A DNA stretch of 64,000 nucleotides from contig NC_049562.1 of NCBI RefSeq assembly GCF_013368755.1, forward strand, positions 124,001-188,000, read 5' to 3'. The notes under the pieces are model-generated. The model was not told the DNA's origin, did no database searches, and saw nothing but the letters and a program-made list of their open reading frames with translations. Within the stretch, counting starts at the first letter, position 1; the number at the start of each line of letters is the position of its first letter. The DNA is from Talaromyces rugulosus (lineage: Eukaryota; Ascomycota; Eurotiomycetes; Eurotiales; Trichocomaceae). Shown here in pieces: positions 26,495 to 37,409 of this stretch. The translations under genes were made by a program, and so were the position numbers.

Positions 26495-27747
26495 GTTAAA
26501 TGATAGTATGTATGATCTATTCCGAAACAATCTTCTTCAAGTGTGCTTGTACCTCGTCTTGTTAGCGAAAAGAGAGGGGAGACGATCTCCTTTTAAACTA
26601 CGACTCAGTCCTCCCGTAAAACCAGTCGATCTCGTTGTTTTTTTTCTTTTTTGTTTTTTTTTTATTATTTTCTTTTCATTCGATGCATACGACTGTAGAT
26701 GGGCAAGACGTAACATCACAAATATGGGAAACAACGGGCAAATCGTTCGGAAGTAATCTTAATCCCTAAGCGGTCGGAGAATTGATGAATCAGTTTCTTC
26801 ACCAAGTCTTGTCGAAGCCAAACACTTTCTAGACATGTATCACATGCCGGACGGCAAAATGCTTCGGGCGTAGAAGAGATGCGGAACAGACTGTTTCATG
26901 GCATAACCAAATCCGTCATAGCTTTGTCGGAGAAACACTATATAATTTCCCCGTTTGTTAAGGTGTAACCCCAGTGCTTGAAACCGCCTCCACATTACCT
27001 ATAACCTCAATTTTTGGCATTATTATTATTCAACTGATGTCTTCCCCAGTTTTAGATCTACGGCCGTTTATAGTAATTCATCTGCGGATACGAGAAGAGA
27101 CTGCAACAGATGTCACTATGAAGCAAATTTAGATAACTAACTATACTACTCCATTAAAAAGCCGTTTTATGAGAACTATCCAATACATACCATCCACCTA
27201 GAATGGTCAGTCGCAGTCAACAATAGTTGACATGTTCCGATCGTTTTGCATATGAACCTGTTATATTTCAAATTTGTGGTGTGCATTAATCCCACCTTAG
27301 TCCCATGATCCGAAATTAATCCGTTAATCCGTTAATCCGATATTTGCCCGCCGGATACACGCTATATTCCCAAGTACTAGCTCTAATTTGCTGCAGGTAC
27401 TCCAGTAGCTTGAAAAATTAAGAAACAACTATTCTGATCACTCCTATCGGCAGTAAAAACGGCGCGGTAAATTAGTGGTCAATTAAAAAAAGTTGGCTCC
27501 AATCGCCTCCTTGCAACCTATCATTTTCACTTAAATCTATTAAATTGGAAAGGATTTTCGTTAATAGGTATTACGTGTTTTAGTATTATAGATGATATAA
27601 CCATGATTTATATTTGTCTAGATCTATGAACTTGCCTAATAAACACTAATCATAACTCCATGAAAATAACTCCAAGAAAATAAGACCAAGGAAGTAATAC
27701 CAACATGGTGAGGACTCAACTGATATCACTTCGGAGGTTACTTAAAA
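26495..27747. other. Intergenic: glucoamylase promoter
   Basis: About 1.25 kb. 26495-27000 is the upstream region of the glucoamylase and includes a T-rich tract at about 26638-26676 and closely spaced CGG triplets near 26771-26777. 27000-27747 is AT-rich with tandem copies of gttaatccg near 27321-27338. No coding fragment was seen. Confidence 0.55.
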
Positions 27748-28383
27748 TTAGTTCTTTTCTTCGCCTTTCCAAGTGGCAGATCGATGCTTTCCCTGGGGCT
27801 TGCTGTCCATGACACGAACAGTTACTGATTCTTTCACTTCAAGCCTCCCCTTACATATATTGAGGACTGGGCCCCACTCATTTGGCTCAGCATGCATCGC
27901 AAGTAGCACGTAAGTATCTAACCCGTGTTGAGTGGCCTCGATAACGCGAACAGGAACATCAGGTAGTATTTTGTGCTTAACAGTCTTGTCGCCGTTATAT
28001 ATTTGAACCGAGGAGTAGAATGTGGACATTTTGTGTATTGGGCCCTGCGGGTCTTGGTGGTGTTTTATTATAAACCAAAGGGAATCCTTCGGAGCAATGC
28101 TTTCAATTCGACCGTAACGAATTTCAGCAAGTTCAATCTTTGTGTTGTTAACTGAGGGAGCTCCCTTAGTCATTGCCCAATCGACACTATCTGGGGCATC
28201 GTCATCATGCTTATAGTGGTCATGGAAGTTTAGAAATATGTTGAGCCTGTGTAAGGCTTTTGCTAAATTTCCCCATTTTTCCTCGAGTGTTTTCCAAACT
28301 TCCTTAGATATGCCGCCGAGTTCAACGTTCTTTTCGCCGGCATCCAGATCGACATGGATGTCAGGGTACCCTTGGTCAGACAT
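27748..28383 (-). CDS. Hypothetical 211-aa protein
   Basis: Intronless, ATG 28383, stop TAA. No signal peptide and no membrane segment. The N-terminal third is acidic (DLDAGEKNVELGG, HDDDAPDSVDW), the centre is mixed (ELAEIRYGRIESIAPKDSLW), and the C-terminus is basic (MDSKPQGKHRSATWKGEEKN). I do not recognise the family. The uninterrupted frame, reasonable codon composition and flanking non-coding DNA support a real gene. It stands alone between the glucoamylase and the HD protein, and its up to 700-bp upstream region carries four TGA(C/G)TCA elements, which suggests stress or amino-acid-control regulation (inference). Confidence 0.65.
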   Translation of the reverse strand: MSDQGYPDIHVDLDAGEKNVELGGISKEVWKTLEEKWGNLAKALHRLNIFLNFHDHYKHDDDAPDSVDWAMTKGAPSVNNTKIELAEIRYGRIESIAPKDSLWFIIKHHQDPQGPIHKMSTFYSSVQIYNGDKTVKHKILPDVPVRVIEATQHGLDTYVLLAMHAEPNEWGPVLNICKGRLEVKESVTVRVMDSKPQGKHRSATWKGEEKN

Positions 28384-30212
28384 TGTGGATAGACTGGTAA
28401 TAGGTATGTTTTGATTGATGTATTGAGTTAGGTAGTGATCAGTGAGCGCGTGTGTGAAGATTGCACATAGGTTTAAACTGCAGGACGAGGGTTTCGTGAT
28501 TTAAATACCTATGGCAGAGCCATACCTGAGTCACTAATTGTAGGAGTCATATCTGCTTGAGCTGGATTATATGACATAGTTCATTGTGTTGTGACTCAAA
28601 GATGCAGTGATTCAAAGAAATATTGCTCATTGAAGTTCGTCTAGTTACTACTATCGACAAATCGATGGCATTTCCCTTTGTCTATATTTTTGACAATAGG
28701 ATACCGACCAAGGATTGAATGGGGAGCGGACTATATCTGGTTATTTCCTTAAATATCATCAAATGTGTAATACTCCACCAGCACCACCACCACTACATAC
28801 AAATCAGCTCAAAAGGATGATTACAATGCTAACAAGATAAGCTCTACAAACCTGTATTTGGCCTTTCGATCGACTTACCGTAATTACCCAATCTAGAAAT
28901 TTTGATGCAATGGATAAATCTAAATTTCGGACCCTATGCAGAAATCGTGAGACATAATTACTAAATAGCTGAGGTCACATGATAAGATTCTAAGGCATAT
29001 ATGATATATCTATCGACCATGTTATCACAGGCGCCTGATTAACAGGAGATATACTAATTGATATTGGTGAGCAAGATTAGTGAGTCATTCAATGAATTTA
29101 ATGACTCACTCACTATTCTCTCAGTATCAAATTAAAACCGTTATATCTAGGCTTTGCAAGGGACGCGAGGCCAAGTTGCTAAGTTGAGTGGTAGGGGTCT
29201 TCTTTAGTTGATAGAATTGTTGTCGAGCCATTCACTTGAACGCTCTCACTCTAGAAGACTGGTGACATAAGAGCCAGATGAATGTGTTTATCATATAACT
29301 TATTGACTAAGCCAATATTAACATATACATTCAAAGTGGACACTTGATCATTAAAAGAAGTTTCCCCCAGCAAATGTGAAATAGTAGTCGCAGTTACACC
29401 TCAACCCAACCTGTGGTCTGTTCCATCTACTAGTCGCCATACTACATACCTAAGTAGATTGCAAATAGCTTCAGAAACATCCAAAGAGTATTATTAGGAA
29501 ACGGATCAAAATTAAAATCCCTCGACCAGCTGACGCCAATCTGACATCGCGTCAAGCAGGGCATGAAGACATGATATGAAAAAATAGAAACAGAACACGC
29601 TATAGTTATTCGATTCTTATTCCCTAACATTTGAACACTGATCGCTAGCTATGTGATTTAGAACACTTGGAGGGTTCACAATATATGTGCTAGTATTCTC
29701 AGATATAGTTCATAGAAACTTTGGCTGTACGCGACCTTCAAGGCTAGGTTAATATGATGGGAATCTAGGCTAGGCCCTGGTCAATGAGTTGACCAAACAA
29801 ACAGGGAAGACTAATCCGAAGAGATCCCGCAGCAGATATTTCAAGAAAGGTGAAGAAAATTATTTCCTTTGCGCGAACCACACCGACGTAGTACTCGTCT
29901 AACCCGATTAGACATATCGGACCGCGCCGGGTGAATGCCGTACGTTAGTCCCAGCCCTAATCCAAGTAATACCTGGTTAAAATAATGATAAAACAAGTTC
30001 TGGCAAGAGCACCTAAGAATAGTTGCAATATTTACGTATGTAAACTGATAGTGCTTATTGCCAAGAAAAAGAGGTTACATATATCACTATGGCTGTGTGT
30101 ATATATAGTGCTGGTGGGAACCCAAACTACATGTATTTTCAAGGTTGAAGTTAATCCATCAATTTCTCCTCTCTTTTTATTTTTGCAGTAATCCGGCAGC
30201 ATATAAAGCAAC
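28384..30212. other. Long AT-rich intergenic region
   Basis: About 1.8 kb between two divergent genes. It contains the TGASTCA cluster listed separately. The 3' end includes a pyrimidine-rich ctctctttttatttttgcag at 30168-30187, which may be the acceptor of a 5' UTR intron just upstream of the HD gene start. No coding relic was recognised. Confidence 0.55.
28527..29108. promoter_or_regulatory. Cluster of four AP-1/Gcn4-type TGA(C/G)TCA sites
   Basis: TGAGTCA at 28527-28533, TGACTCA at 28592-28598, TGAGTCA at 29081-29087 and TGACTCA at 29102-29108. The last two lie in a perfect inverted repeat with 11-bp arms (29079-29089 and 29100-29110) and a 10-bp spacer. TGASTCA is the core site for bZIP factors of the Gcn4/CpcA and AP-1 types. 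By chance about 0.07 such sites would be expected in 600 bp of equal base composition. They sit 140-730 bp upstream of the 211-aa gene. Confidence 0.5.
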
Positions 30213-30899
30213 ATGGGTTCACCTTCTTCCTTTTGTGGAGTCACTTTGGTCGATAGCCCAGTGGTTCGACTGGCATTTGAATTTGCCAAAGAGAACCTTG
30301 ATGAAGTGTCGTTTCGTCATGTGTACCGTTCTTGGATTTTTGGTGCCATACTTGCCTCGAAAATTCCAGCCTTTGCCAAAATAAATTTTGAGGTGCATGC
30401 GATATCGACTCTTCTTCATGATCTTGCCTGGGATCATCTGAGCTCATTTTCAACACCAGACAAGCGCTTTGAAGTTGATGGGGCTAATGCTGCCCGGAAA
30501 TTTTTAGAGCGAGAAGCACCACAATTTGACAATCGCCAGCTACAGCTTGTCTGGGACAGCATTGCTCTACATGCTACTCCGAGTATTGCTCAACACAAGG
30601 AGCCCGAAGTTGCCCTCTGTACTATGGGTATCACAGTTGACTTTCTGGGATCCCGTTTTCCTGGAGGTTTGATCACGGATGATGAATACAATGCGGTAGT
30701 CAAAGAGTTACCCTCGGTTGATTTTAAGGAGTCTGTTAAAAGAAAAATGTGCGGGCTATGTGCGAATAAGCCTGAGACAACTTACGATAATTTCGTGAGG
30801 GACTTTGGTGAGCGGTTTGTGGTTGGATATTCCGCAAGAGTAATAAACTCCGTCGATATATTGCTAGGAGCGGATTGGAGACGTGGACCTGTAGAATAA
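30213..30899 (+). CDS. HD-domain protein, cyanamide hydratase-like
   Basis: Intronless, 228 aa, ATG 30213. HD-superfamily metal ligands are visible: the first His in SFRHVYRSW, the HD pair in STLLHDLAWDH, and a later His in WDSIALHATPSIAQHKEPE. The arrangement RSW-x-F near residue 38 and LLHDLxWD fits the fungal cyanamide hydratase family, which adds water to cyanamide to give urea using zinc. The remaining motifs EVALCTMGITVDFLG and the C-terminal CGLCANKPETTYDNFVRDFG also fit that family. It is probably cytosolic. Many fungal paralogues have been recruited to unknown substrates, so the reaction is a family inference. No neighbouring urea or nitrile gene was seen. Confidence 0.85.
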   Translation: MGSPSSFCGVTLVDSPVVRLAFEFAKENLDEVSFRHVYRSWIFGAILASKIPAFAKINFEVHAISTLLHDLAWDHLSSFSTPDKRFEVDGANAARKFLEREAPQFDNRQLQLVWDSIALHATPSIAQHKEPEVALCTMGITVDFLGSRFPGGLITDDEYNAVVKELPSVDFKESVKRKMCGLCANKPETTYDNFVRDFGERFVVGYSARVINSVDILLGADWRRGPVE

Positions 30900-31467
30900 T
30901 GCTGAGACAAACTACACTATGAGTTATACATTATCATGAAATAGTCCAAGTAAAAGGTGTGTATAGCAAAAGCACGATCAACATAAGCATATCTGAGGGT
31001 ACTCTGCTGATTTAATCGCTATGGATTCTTTATAATTGTACGGAATATATCCTTAACTGCGCGAGTTTTATTGGTTACAATGGTGGCTTAATAAGCGAAT
31101 AATTGGCGACGATTTTGTAGAGAAATATGGGTTCGTGACACGTGTAATTGATTACTCAAAATAAGCATATCATCCCAATTTACATGACCCTTCCATCACT
31201 TTATATAGGGAGGTTCCCAATTAATTTGATCCGATCGGATAATCGCCATAATTCCAAATAATATCAGGGGAATCAGCGGTCTATGACCTTATTTATGGCA
31301 TCAGATTGTAATTGCCAAGCAAGAACCCAAATCGGGTTAGCTGTATGCCTTTGCTAGGTTGACAGATTATCTTGCTAGCTAGCGCTACTTGGCGGGTTTC
31401 CTCACGTCTGACAGAGCCCCTCACACCTGGAACTACGCCATCCTCAACGCAATCCACAGCGCCAACT
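30900..31467. other. Intergenic
   Basis: About 570 bp, AT-rich, between two plus-strand genes. It holds the 3' flank of the HD gene and the promoter of the metallophosphoesterase; the open frame before 31468 has only a TTG. Confidence 0.55.
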
Positions 31468-32558
31468 ATGTCCACCCCTTCAGAAACTCATAAAAGGAAA
31501 ACCCCCACCGGCAAGCTATACGCCATTGCTGATATTCACGTGGCCTTTGCCTACAATCAAGAAGCCTGGGCTGGCTTGTCGCCGCATCCCGGCGATGGCC
31601 TCATCCTATGTGGAGACATTGGAGAGACAGTTGAGCATTTGCGCCTGGCCTTTTCGACAGCCACAAGATGCTTTGACACTGTATGGTGGTGTCCTGGTAA
31701 CCACGAGCTGTACACGCTTCCGACGGGATCTAGTGCCGATTTCCGGGGAGAGGAGAAGTATCAACAATGCGTTGAGGTAGCTCGATCCTATGATGTTCTT
31801 ACGCCTGAGGACGATTTTGTAGTGTGGGGAGGACAGGGCGGCCCAACTGTGATCGCGCCGATTTTTACGCTGTACGATTATACGTTTAAGCCGGACGACG
31901 TGGCTGTAGAAAGTACGTTCATAACCCACTTTCAAATGCACAAGTATTCCAAGAGTCAGGCGCTTTGCGGGCTCTACAAAGTAGATCTTACAGCGCGTCC
32001 ACCGAGGATGCGCCCATATGCATTTTCTTCCCTAAGAACTTGTAGATAGCATATGCTGATGACTATATAGATGCTGTTGCGTGGGCAAAAGAGCAGAATA
32101 TCGAGGCCACGGATGAGTTTTTGCTTCACCCAGACCCCTATTCTAGTCGCCAAGAGTGGTGCAGTGAACTTGTTAAAAAGTTCGAAGCAAAGTTAGAAGC
32201 AGCACAAGCACAGTTTCCATCTCTTCCTTTTGTTATCGCAAACCACTGGCCATTGCGAAAAGACCTCGCCACTCTAAAATTCATTCCACGGTTTGTTATA
32301 TGGTGCGGCACCGCTTTGACTGAGGATTGGCATCGAAGATTCAATGCAAGGGCCGTCATTAGCGGCCATCTTCATATTCGAAGAACGGATTGGAAGGATG
32401 GCTGTCGGTTCGAAGAGGTCAGCCTTGGCTATCCACGACAGTGGAAGCATTGTGCTGAAATGGGCCTGGAGGTCAATGATCTTCTAAGAGAGGTGTTGCC
32501 GGGGCCAGAACCTCCCGAAAACGGAGAGGCACCAGTCCAATGGAGAAGATATGGGTAA
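31468..32558 (+). CDS. Calcineurin-like metallophosphoesterase
   Basis: Exons 31468-31912 and 32071-32558; 310 aa. ATG 31468 (MSTPSETH) is chosen because the upstream extension has no ATG. The dimetal centre is complete: D-x-H in YAIADIHVAF, GD in LILCGDIGE, GNHE in WWCPGNHELY, the next His in VIANHWPLR, and GHLH in VISGHLHIRRTDW. Homologous flanks include DEFLLHPDPY. The 158-bp intron is longer than its neighbours and itself has an open frame to 32049, so retention is possible; phase 1 closes only with the acceptor at 32070. It is a hydrolase of phosphomonoesters or diesters; the substrate is unknown. No signal peptide, so probably cytosolic. Confidence 0.87.
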
Positions 32559-33304
32559 AGTGGGATTACTTTGAGAGGGTAGAAATGTTCAAGGATTTAG
32601 CCAGATAGATACGAATCGCACCTGGTAGTAGATTAAGGTAGATTTGATACCAAACTGTCTCTTTTTCATTATCTCATGTGAATTAATGACTTTATAAACA
32701 ATTGGAGCAGTTATAGAATTACTGACTCGAGATAGCGCCCATGTCAACCCTAATTTTCCCCGGCTTAATTTCCCCGCCTAAGGGATTCTAGTCATATCAT
32801 CGGCGAAGTCTGGCCCGAGTCGCCCCATCTGCGCTAGAATCGGACTCGTCTCTACCAACGTCGGGTTAGTAGTACCCGAATGGAGAATCCCATATTTTTT
32901 TTTTTTTTTGCAGGGTGCAGTTTTCCTACTGAATGATGCTACTATCATGGCTACCACCGATCGCCATTTATTTGCTCGTCTTTTTCTCTATCGTTATTGA
33001 TACTCAATTCTAAGGACGACTACATTTGGCTGAGAAACCCTGTCATTTCATTACGTATTATGATTTAGGTTACATACCAAAAGCGTGTACGTGGGCTATG
33101 CTAGCTTTAACGCTACATTCTTCCTACGTTGGGAGTAGAATAGCGCCACTTTATTAAACCTTCCCAAATGTTTAAAGGTCGGCTCGTGAACCTAGAAGCG
33201 ATACCCCCATCTTCATTCTGAATATCTCGTATCCATCTAACAAACTTACCTATATAGATCATTGAGACGATCTGAATGCCTACGAGTGCTAGTAATAAGC
33301 AAAA
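32559..33304. other. Intergenic
   Basis: About 750 bp. It includes a T-run at about 32896-32911. It carries the 3' flank of the phosphoesterase and the promoter of the rhamnosidase. No coding relic was seen. Confidence 0.55.
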
Positions 33305-35481
33305 ATGCTTTTTTTCAAGCCCGTGATAGCGGTACTGTATCACTTTATTCTTGTATCACAAGCCCTTGCGTCAAAATGCTGGCAGAACACAGCCTGCACT
33401 GGACCGAAAGAGCCTTCCTTTCTAGGACCGTGGGAAGCAAACGTTCTATCCCCTGCCTCACGCACGGTATCACCAGTCAGTGTCCTCGACAACAACCACC
33501 AATTTCTTTCGACGTACCCTGCAAAGGTTTACCTGGGTGGTAATGGGTCCCTTTTTGTCTTCGACTTCGGTCAGGAAGTTGGTGGAATTGTCAATGTCAA
33601 TTACACAGCATCTGGAGAGGGTTCTCTAGGCCTCGCATTTTCCGAATCCAAAAACTTTACTGGCTACACATCGGATGAATCCAATGGTGGCAGCGGCCCG
33701 GATGGTGCCTTATATGTTAATATCACATCTGAATCCCTGGAAAATGGCAGTTACACTATGCCATTAAACAAACTACGCGGAGGCTTCCGATACTTGAGCC
33801 TGTATACCTTGACCGACAATTCAACAATCAGTGTTGAAATCGACACAGTGGAGCTCGAGATATCGTTCCAACCTACCTGGGAGGATCTCAGGGCCTATGG
33901 TGGCTATTTTGATTCCAATGATCAATTATTGAATCGGATCTGGTATGCTTCTGCGTATACCGTACAGACTAACATAGTGCCACCAAGTACTGGACGCGTA
34001 TGGCCTGCTCCAACAGAAGGATGGAGTAATGATGCAATAATAGGAAACGGCACCGGTATTTTAGTCGATGGCGCCAAGCGTGATCGCGCTGTGTGGGCAG
34101 GGGATCTGGGCATATCCATTCCCAGTGTTCTCGTAAGCATAGGGGATGCCGATAGTGCTAAAAGTGCGCTCGACGTTCAATACGCCCATCAAGTTCGTAC
34201 ACCTTTCATATATGTTTCATTCCCTTTTTATGAACCCTAAAAGCTCATTAGCAACCTTATTCACAGAAGGAAAATACTGGAGAGCTCCCAGAAGTCGGAC
34301 CACCCATTAGCTTCTACGGCTCAGACACCTACCACATGACCACAATGATTGCAACATATGACTATGTTCTCTACAGCAATGACCTAAAATGGCTCCGGTC
34401 CATCTGGGCAGGATATCAGAACGCAATGGTATACATTACGAGTAAAATCGACGATACGACTGGATTGCTGAATGTGACCGGAGCCTCGGGCTGGGGTCGT
34501 TCTGCTACGGATGAAGGCTATAGCACAATTGGGAATATGCTGCTTTACAGAGCTCTAATTTCTGGTTCTGAATTGGCTAATTGGCTTGATCAACCGTCTC
34601 TGGCAACCTCATGGCAAGAATTAGCTTCGATATTAAAGGTTGCAGTGAATAGTCCAGACAACAATTGGGACCCAACCGCCGGGTAAGAAACATCCTGTAT
34701 AAATTTGTAGATATTACAGCTAACCAATACAAGAGCGTTCAAAAATACGGCCACAGATGACAGCATCTTCCCCGAAGATGGGAATAGCATGGCTCTGTAC
34801 TTCGATGGTGCGAACTCATCCTACGCAGCAAGAATCAGCAAGCAGCTCACCACGAACTGGGGTCCAATTGGAGCCGTAACACCAGAGTTGCCAGGAAACA
34901 TCGTACCATTCGTGGAGAGCTACGAGATCAAAGGCCACCTCGCTATCCGAGAGACTCAACGTGCCTTGGACTTAATGCGCCTTAGCTGGGGTTGGTACGT
35001 AAGCAACCCTTACGGGACGGAGAGTACAATGATCGAAGGGTACTACGAGGACGGTTCCTTCAGATATGCCAACGATGGATACGACAATGCGGGTTCGTAC
35101 CCGTCTCACTCCCATGCTTGGAGCAGTGGCCCTGTCGATTCTTTGATTTCTTATGTCGTGGGTATGCGTCCAACCGCACCAGGAGGTGCCCAGTGGGCTC
35201 TTGCACCGCAGTTTGGCGACTTATCAAGGGCCGAGGGAGGTTTTACAACGCCACTAGGGAAATACTCAGCGAGATGGATTCTGAATAGAAGTGGGTACAC
35301 ACTAGAATATGATGTTCCCACCAATAGCAATGGGATTTTGATGCTTCCGTCGCGGTCAAAACTGCCAAAGATCGAATGGGATGGCATACCACAGAGTCAA
35401 GGCACGTTTAACAGTTCCACTGGGTTGACTGAAATATATGGTCCAGGAGGGAAGCATAGACTAAGTGTTGTGTTCTCATAA
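33305..35481 (+). CDS. Secreted GH78 alpha-L-rhamnosidase
   Basis: Exons 33305-34192, 34267-34682, 34734-35481; 683 aa with phases closing. The second intron uses an AAG acceptor. The N-terminus MLFFKPVIAVLYHFILVSQALA is a signal peptide. The N-terminal beta-sandwich includes FVFDFGQEVGGIVNVNY and KLRGGFRYLSLY. The (alpha/alpha)6 barrel carries DSNDQLLNRIWYASAYTVQ, the family motif DGAKRDRAVWAGDLGISIPS with the RDR-x-W-x-GD acidic residue, and GSYPSHSHAWSSGP near the active site. The C-terminal beta-domain is DLSRAEGGFTTPLGKYSARW. It should remove terminal alpha-L-rhamnose from rhamnogalacturonan side chains or flavonoid glycosides outside the cell. Ten or more glycosylation sequons fit secretion. 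It complements the beta-helix protein at the window start. Confidence 0.92.
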
Positions 35482-36524
35482 AACGACAAAGCTGTCCATT
35501 CTGGCCGGCGACTCTGGATGTTTTATATTTTGAAGGAGACTACATTTTGAAGTTTTTATAAGCCAAAAATAAACCCGACGTTAATCCTTTGAGCATAAAT
35601 CCTACCGCCGGGTTGTTATTGTTGCAATAGAGAATTTTCCAAAACATTCCGGTTTCGAGGACATCAATGATGTTGGAAACTTAAGAAATTAACAATTTTA
35701 GAAGATAATCCCTTCCTTCCACACACCAAGACTCTTGTTCAATGTTGGATCTGAAGGTTTCCCAACTGGACTACCTTGCAATACTACAATAACTTACTAG
35801 TAATCTATCTGGGAGCTCTACTAGGTGAAGAATTTAACTTGACAGCCTGTTCAAAGGGAAACATGAGCGCATTCTGGGAGAGGACAAACTCTTTTTCAGG
35901 GAGTTGAATAGGCGGCTCTGCATTCCCTAGCTTAGGTTCTATGGATGGCGCATCAAAGCCGTAAATGAAACTATGTCATGAATTTGGCTCCTCTTTGATT
36001 TATCTGCGTGTTTAAAATATTCACCGCATTGACGTGGGGTACTATTTATGTCATAATATAACAGAACCTTCCATAATCATCCTTTTCAAGAACCCCGATC
36101 CTACAAAACTCTCTTCCACAACAAAGTCAAATATTCCATGGCTCCCAGAAACTTCATTATACGTATGGGGGGCTAAGACAACATAGAAGATGGAATCAGT
36201 ACTACATTATTATTTCATTATTGAATTTTGAAAGTTCAAAATCCCATGTCTAGTTAGAGTTTTCTTGTCCTGCGTGGAAGGATCACAGAGTCACACTACT
36301 AGTTTAGCTTCGGGGTTGATCGTACAGGTGGGCCAAGTACGCATCTATTTACAGTAGTACTAGTCTACTTAACTTGATATTTAAATATACCCCGTCGCAC
36401 CCTTTTTTCTAAAGAAATTCCCCTTCTCTCTTCTAAATTTGCAGCTGCATACTCTGTCGATTGTGAAAAGTTGCCTCCTCACGAAACCGATTAGAAACAG
36501 TGCCGTGTACTGTCGACCAGAAAA
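35482..36524. other. Intergenic with a coding relic and the lipase promoter
   Basis: About 1 kb. 35482-35800 is the rhamnosidase 3' flank. 35805-36206 holds a minus-strand relic (separate entry). 36210-36524 is the lipase promoter, with a pyrimidine-rich stretch near 36400-36440. Confidence 0.55.
35805..36206 (-). pseudogene. Unrecognised coding relic
   Basis: The minus strand reads DSIFYVVLAPHTYNEVSGSH, GIFDFVVEESFVGSGFLKRM and IMEGSVIL to a TGA at 36051. About 100 bp further it reopens as FIYGFDAPSIEPKLGN, AEPPIQLPEKEFVL and SQNALMFPFEQAVKL, ending at TAG 35805. Both blocks are strongly protein-like and collinear on one strand, but no canonical donor in the right phase joins them and there is no start codon. 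I read this as the 3' part of a decayed gene, or two exons of an undetected one. The family is unknown. Confidence 0.5.
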
Positions 36525-37409
36525 ATGCGCTCCATCGCTCAAATAACGGCTTTGTCCATGGCCACTGGTGCCACAGCCCTCGATATCCTCGGCATATCTA
36601 TTCCAGATGGTCTCTTTACGGGCCCTTGGTACGGGGCGCCTGATAACGACTTTGACTGTGTAGATGCGCAAGGTCGCAATCCGGTGGTCTTGATTCACGC
36701 CCTGGCAGCATCACGAGAGGTTGATCTAAACCTGCTACACAAAAACATGACATCCGAAGGATGGTGCGTGTTTTCGCAGACATACGGCTCTCCCATCAAC
36801 CCGCCTCTTATCGGAGGTCTGACAGAAATGACCGAGTCAGCCGCAGATGTGGGAGCTTTCATTCTCGAGGTAGCCCAGAAGACAGGTGGCAAGGTCGACG
36901 TCGTCGGTCACTCAGAAGGGGGTGTTCAAACCCTTTATGTGCCAATGGTGCAACCTGATGTCGCCGCAGTTATTGATCACGCTATCGCTCTTGGGCCAGC
37001 AGTGCATGGAGCACATTATTTCGGCTTCACGGACTTTTACCAATCATTGCCGACTCCATTCCCTACCTTGCTCAAGGCCGCCATAGAACCACTATGTGAC
37101 GCCTGCATCGACATGGAGAACAATGATGGGGATATCTATATCGCCTTCAAGAACAGTCCCAAGATTGTGCCCAACAATATCAACGCCACTATTATCATGT
37201 CCAAGGATGACACCCTTGTTCCTATCAACACAAGCAGGATCGATGAGCCAAACGTCAGCAATCTAGTCGTCCAAGATTTTTGCCCTGACGACCATCTTGG
37301 CCACGCCGACCTCGCCTGGTCCGAGAGTGTCTGGGGAATAGTCAAGAACCAGCTGCAAGAGACTAACGACCCATTTAATTGCGATACTGGCGCTTCCTTC
37401 CGAAAGTGA
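36525..37409 (+). CDS. Secreted lipase/esterase, alpha/beta hydrolase
   Basis: Intronless, 294 aa, ATG 36525. A signal peptide MRSIAQITALSMATGATA is followed by the oxyanion-side motif NPVVLIHALAAS, where the usual HG is HA. The nucleophile elbow is VDVVGHSEGGVQ (Ser in GHSEG), the acid is in IIMSKDDTLVP, and the catalytic His in DDHLGHADLAWS. Cysteines at CVDAQGRN, WCVF, LCDACID, FCPDDH and NCDTG could form disulfides. The architecture fits fungal extracellular lipase class 2/esterase proteins acting on acylglycerols or short esters. The Ala in place of Gly after the oxyanion His is a small oddity. Confidence 0.88.
   Translation: MRSIAQITALSMATGATALDILGISIPDGLFTGPWYGAPDNDFDCVDAQGRNPVVLIHALAASREVDLNLLHKNMTSEGWCVFSQTYGSPINPPLIGGLTEMTESAADVGAFILEVAQKTGGKVDVVGHSEGGVQTLYVPMVQPDVAAVIDHAIALGPAVHGAHYFGFTDFYQSLPTPFPTLLKAAIEPLCDACIDMENNDGDIYIAFKNSPKIVPNNINATIIMSKDDTLVPINTSRIDEPNVSNLVVQDFCPDDHLGHADLAWSESVWGIVKNQLQETNDPFNCDTGASFRK

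Noticed and set aside
31913..32049. Coding continuation of the phosphoesterase first exon
   Set aside because: The frame stays open into the intron, but it stops at 32049 and lacks the conserved continuation found after the 32070 acceptor.
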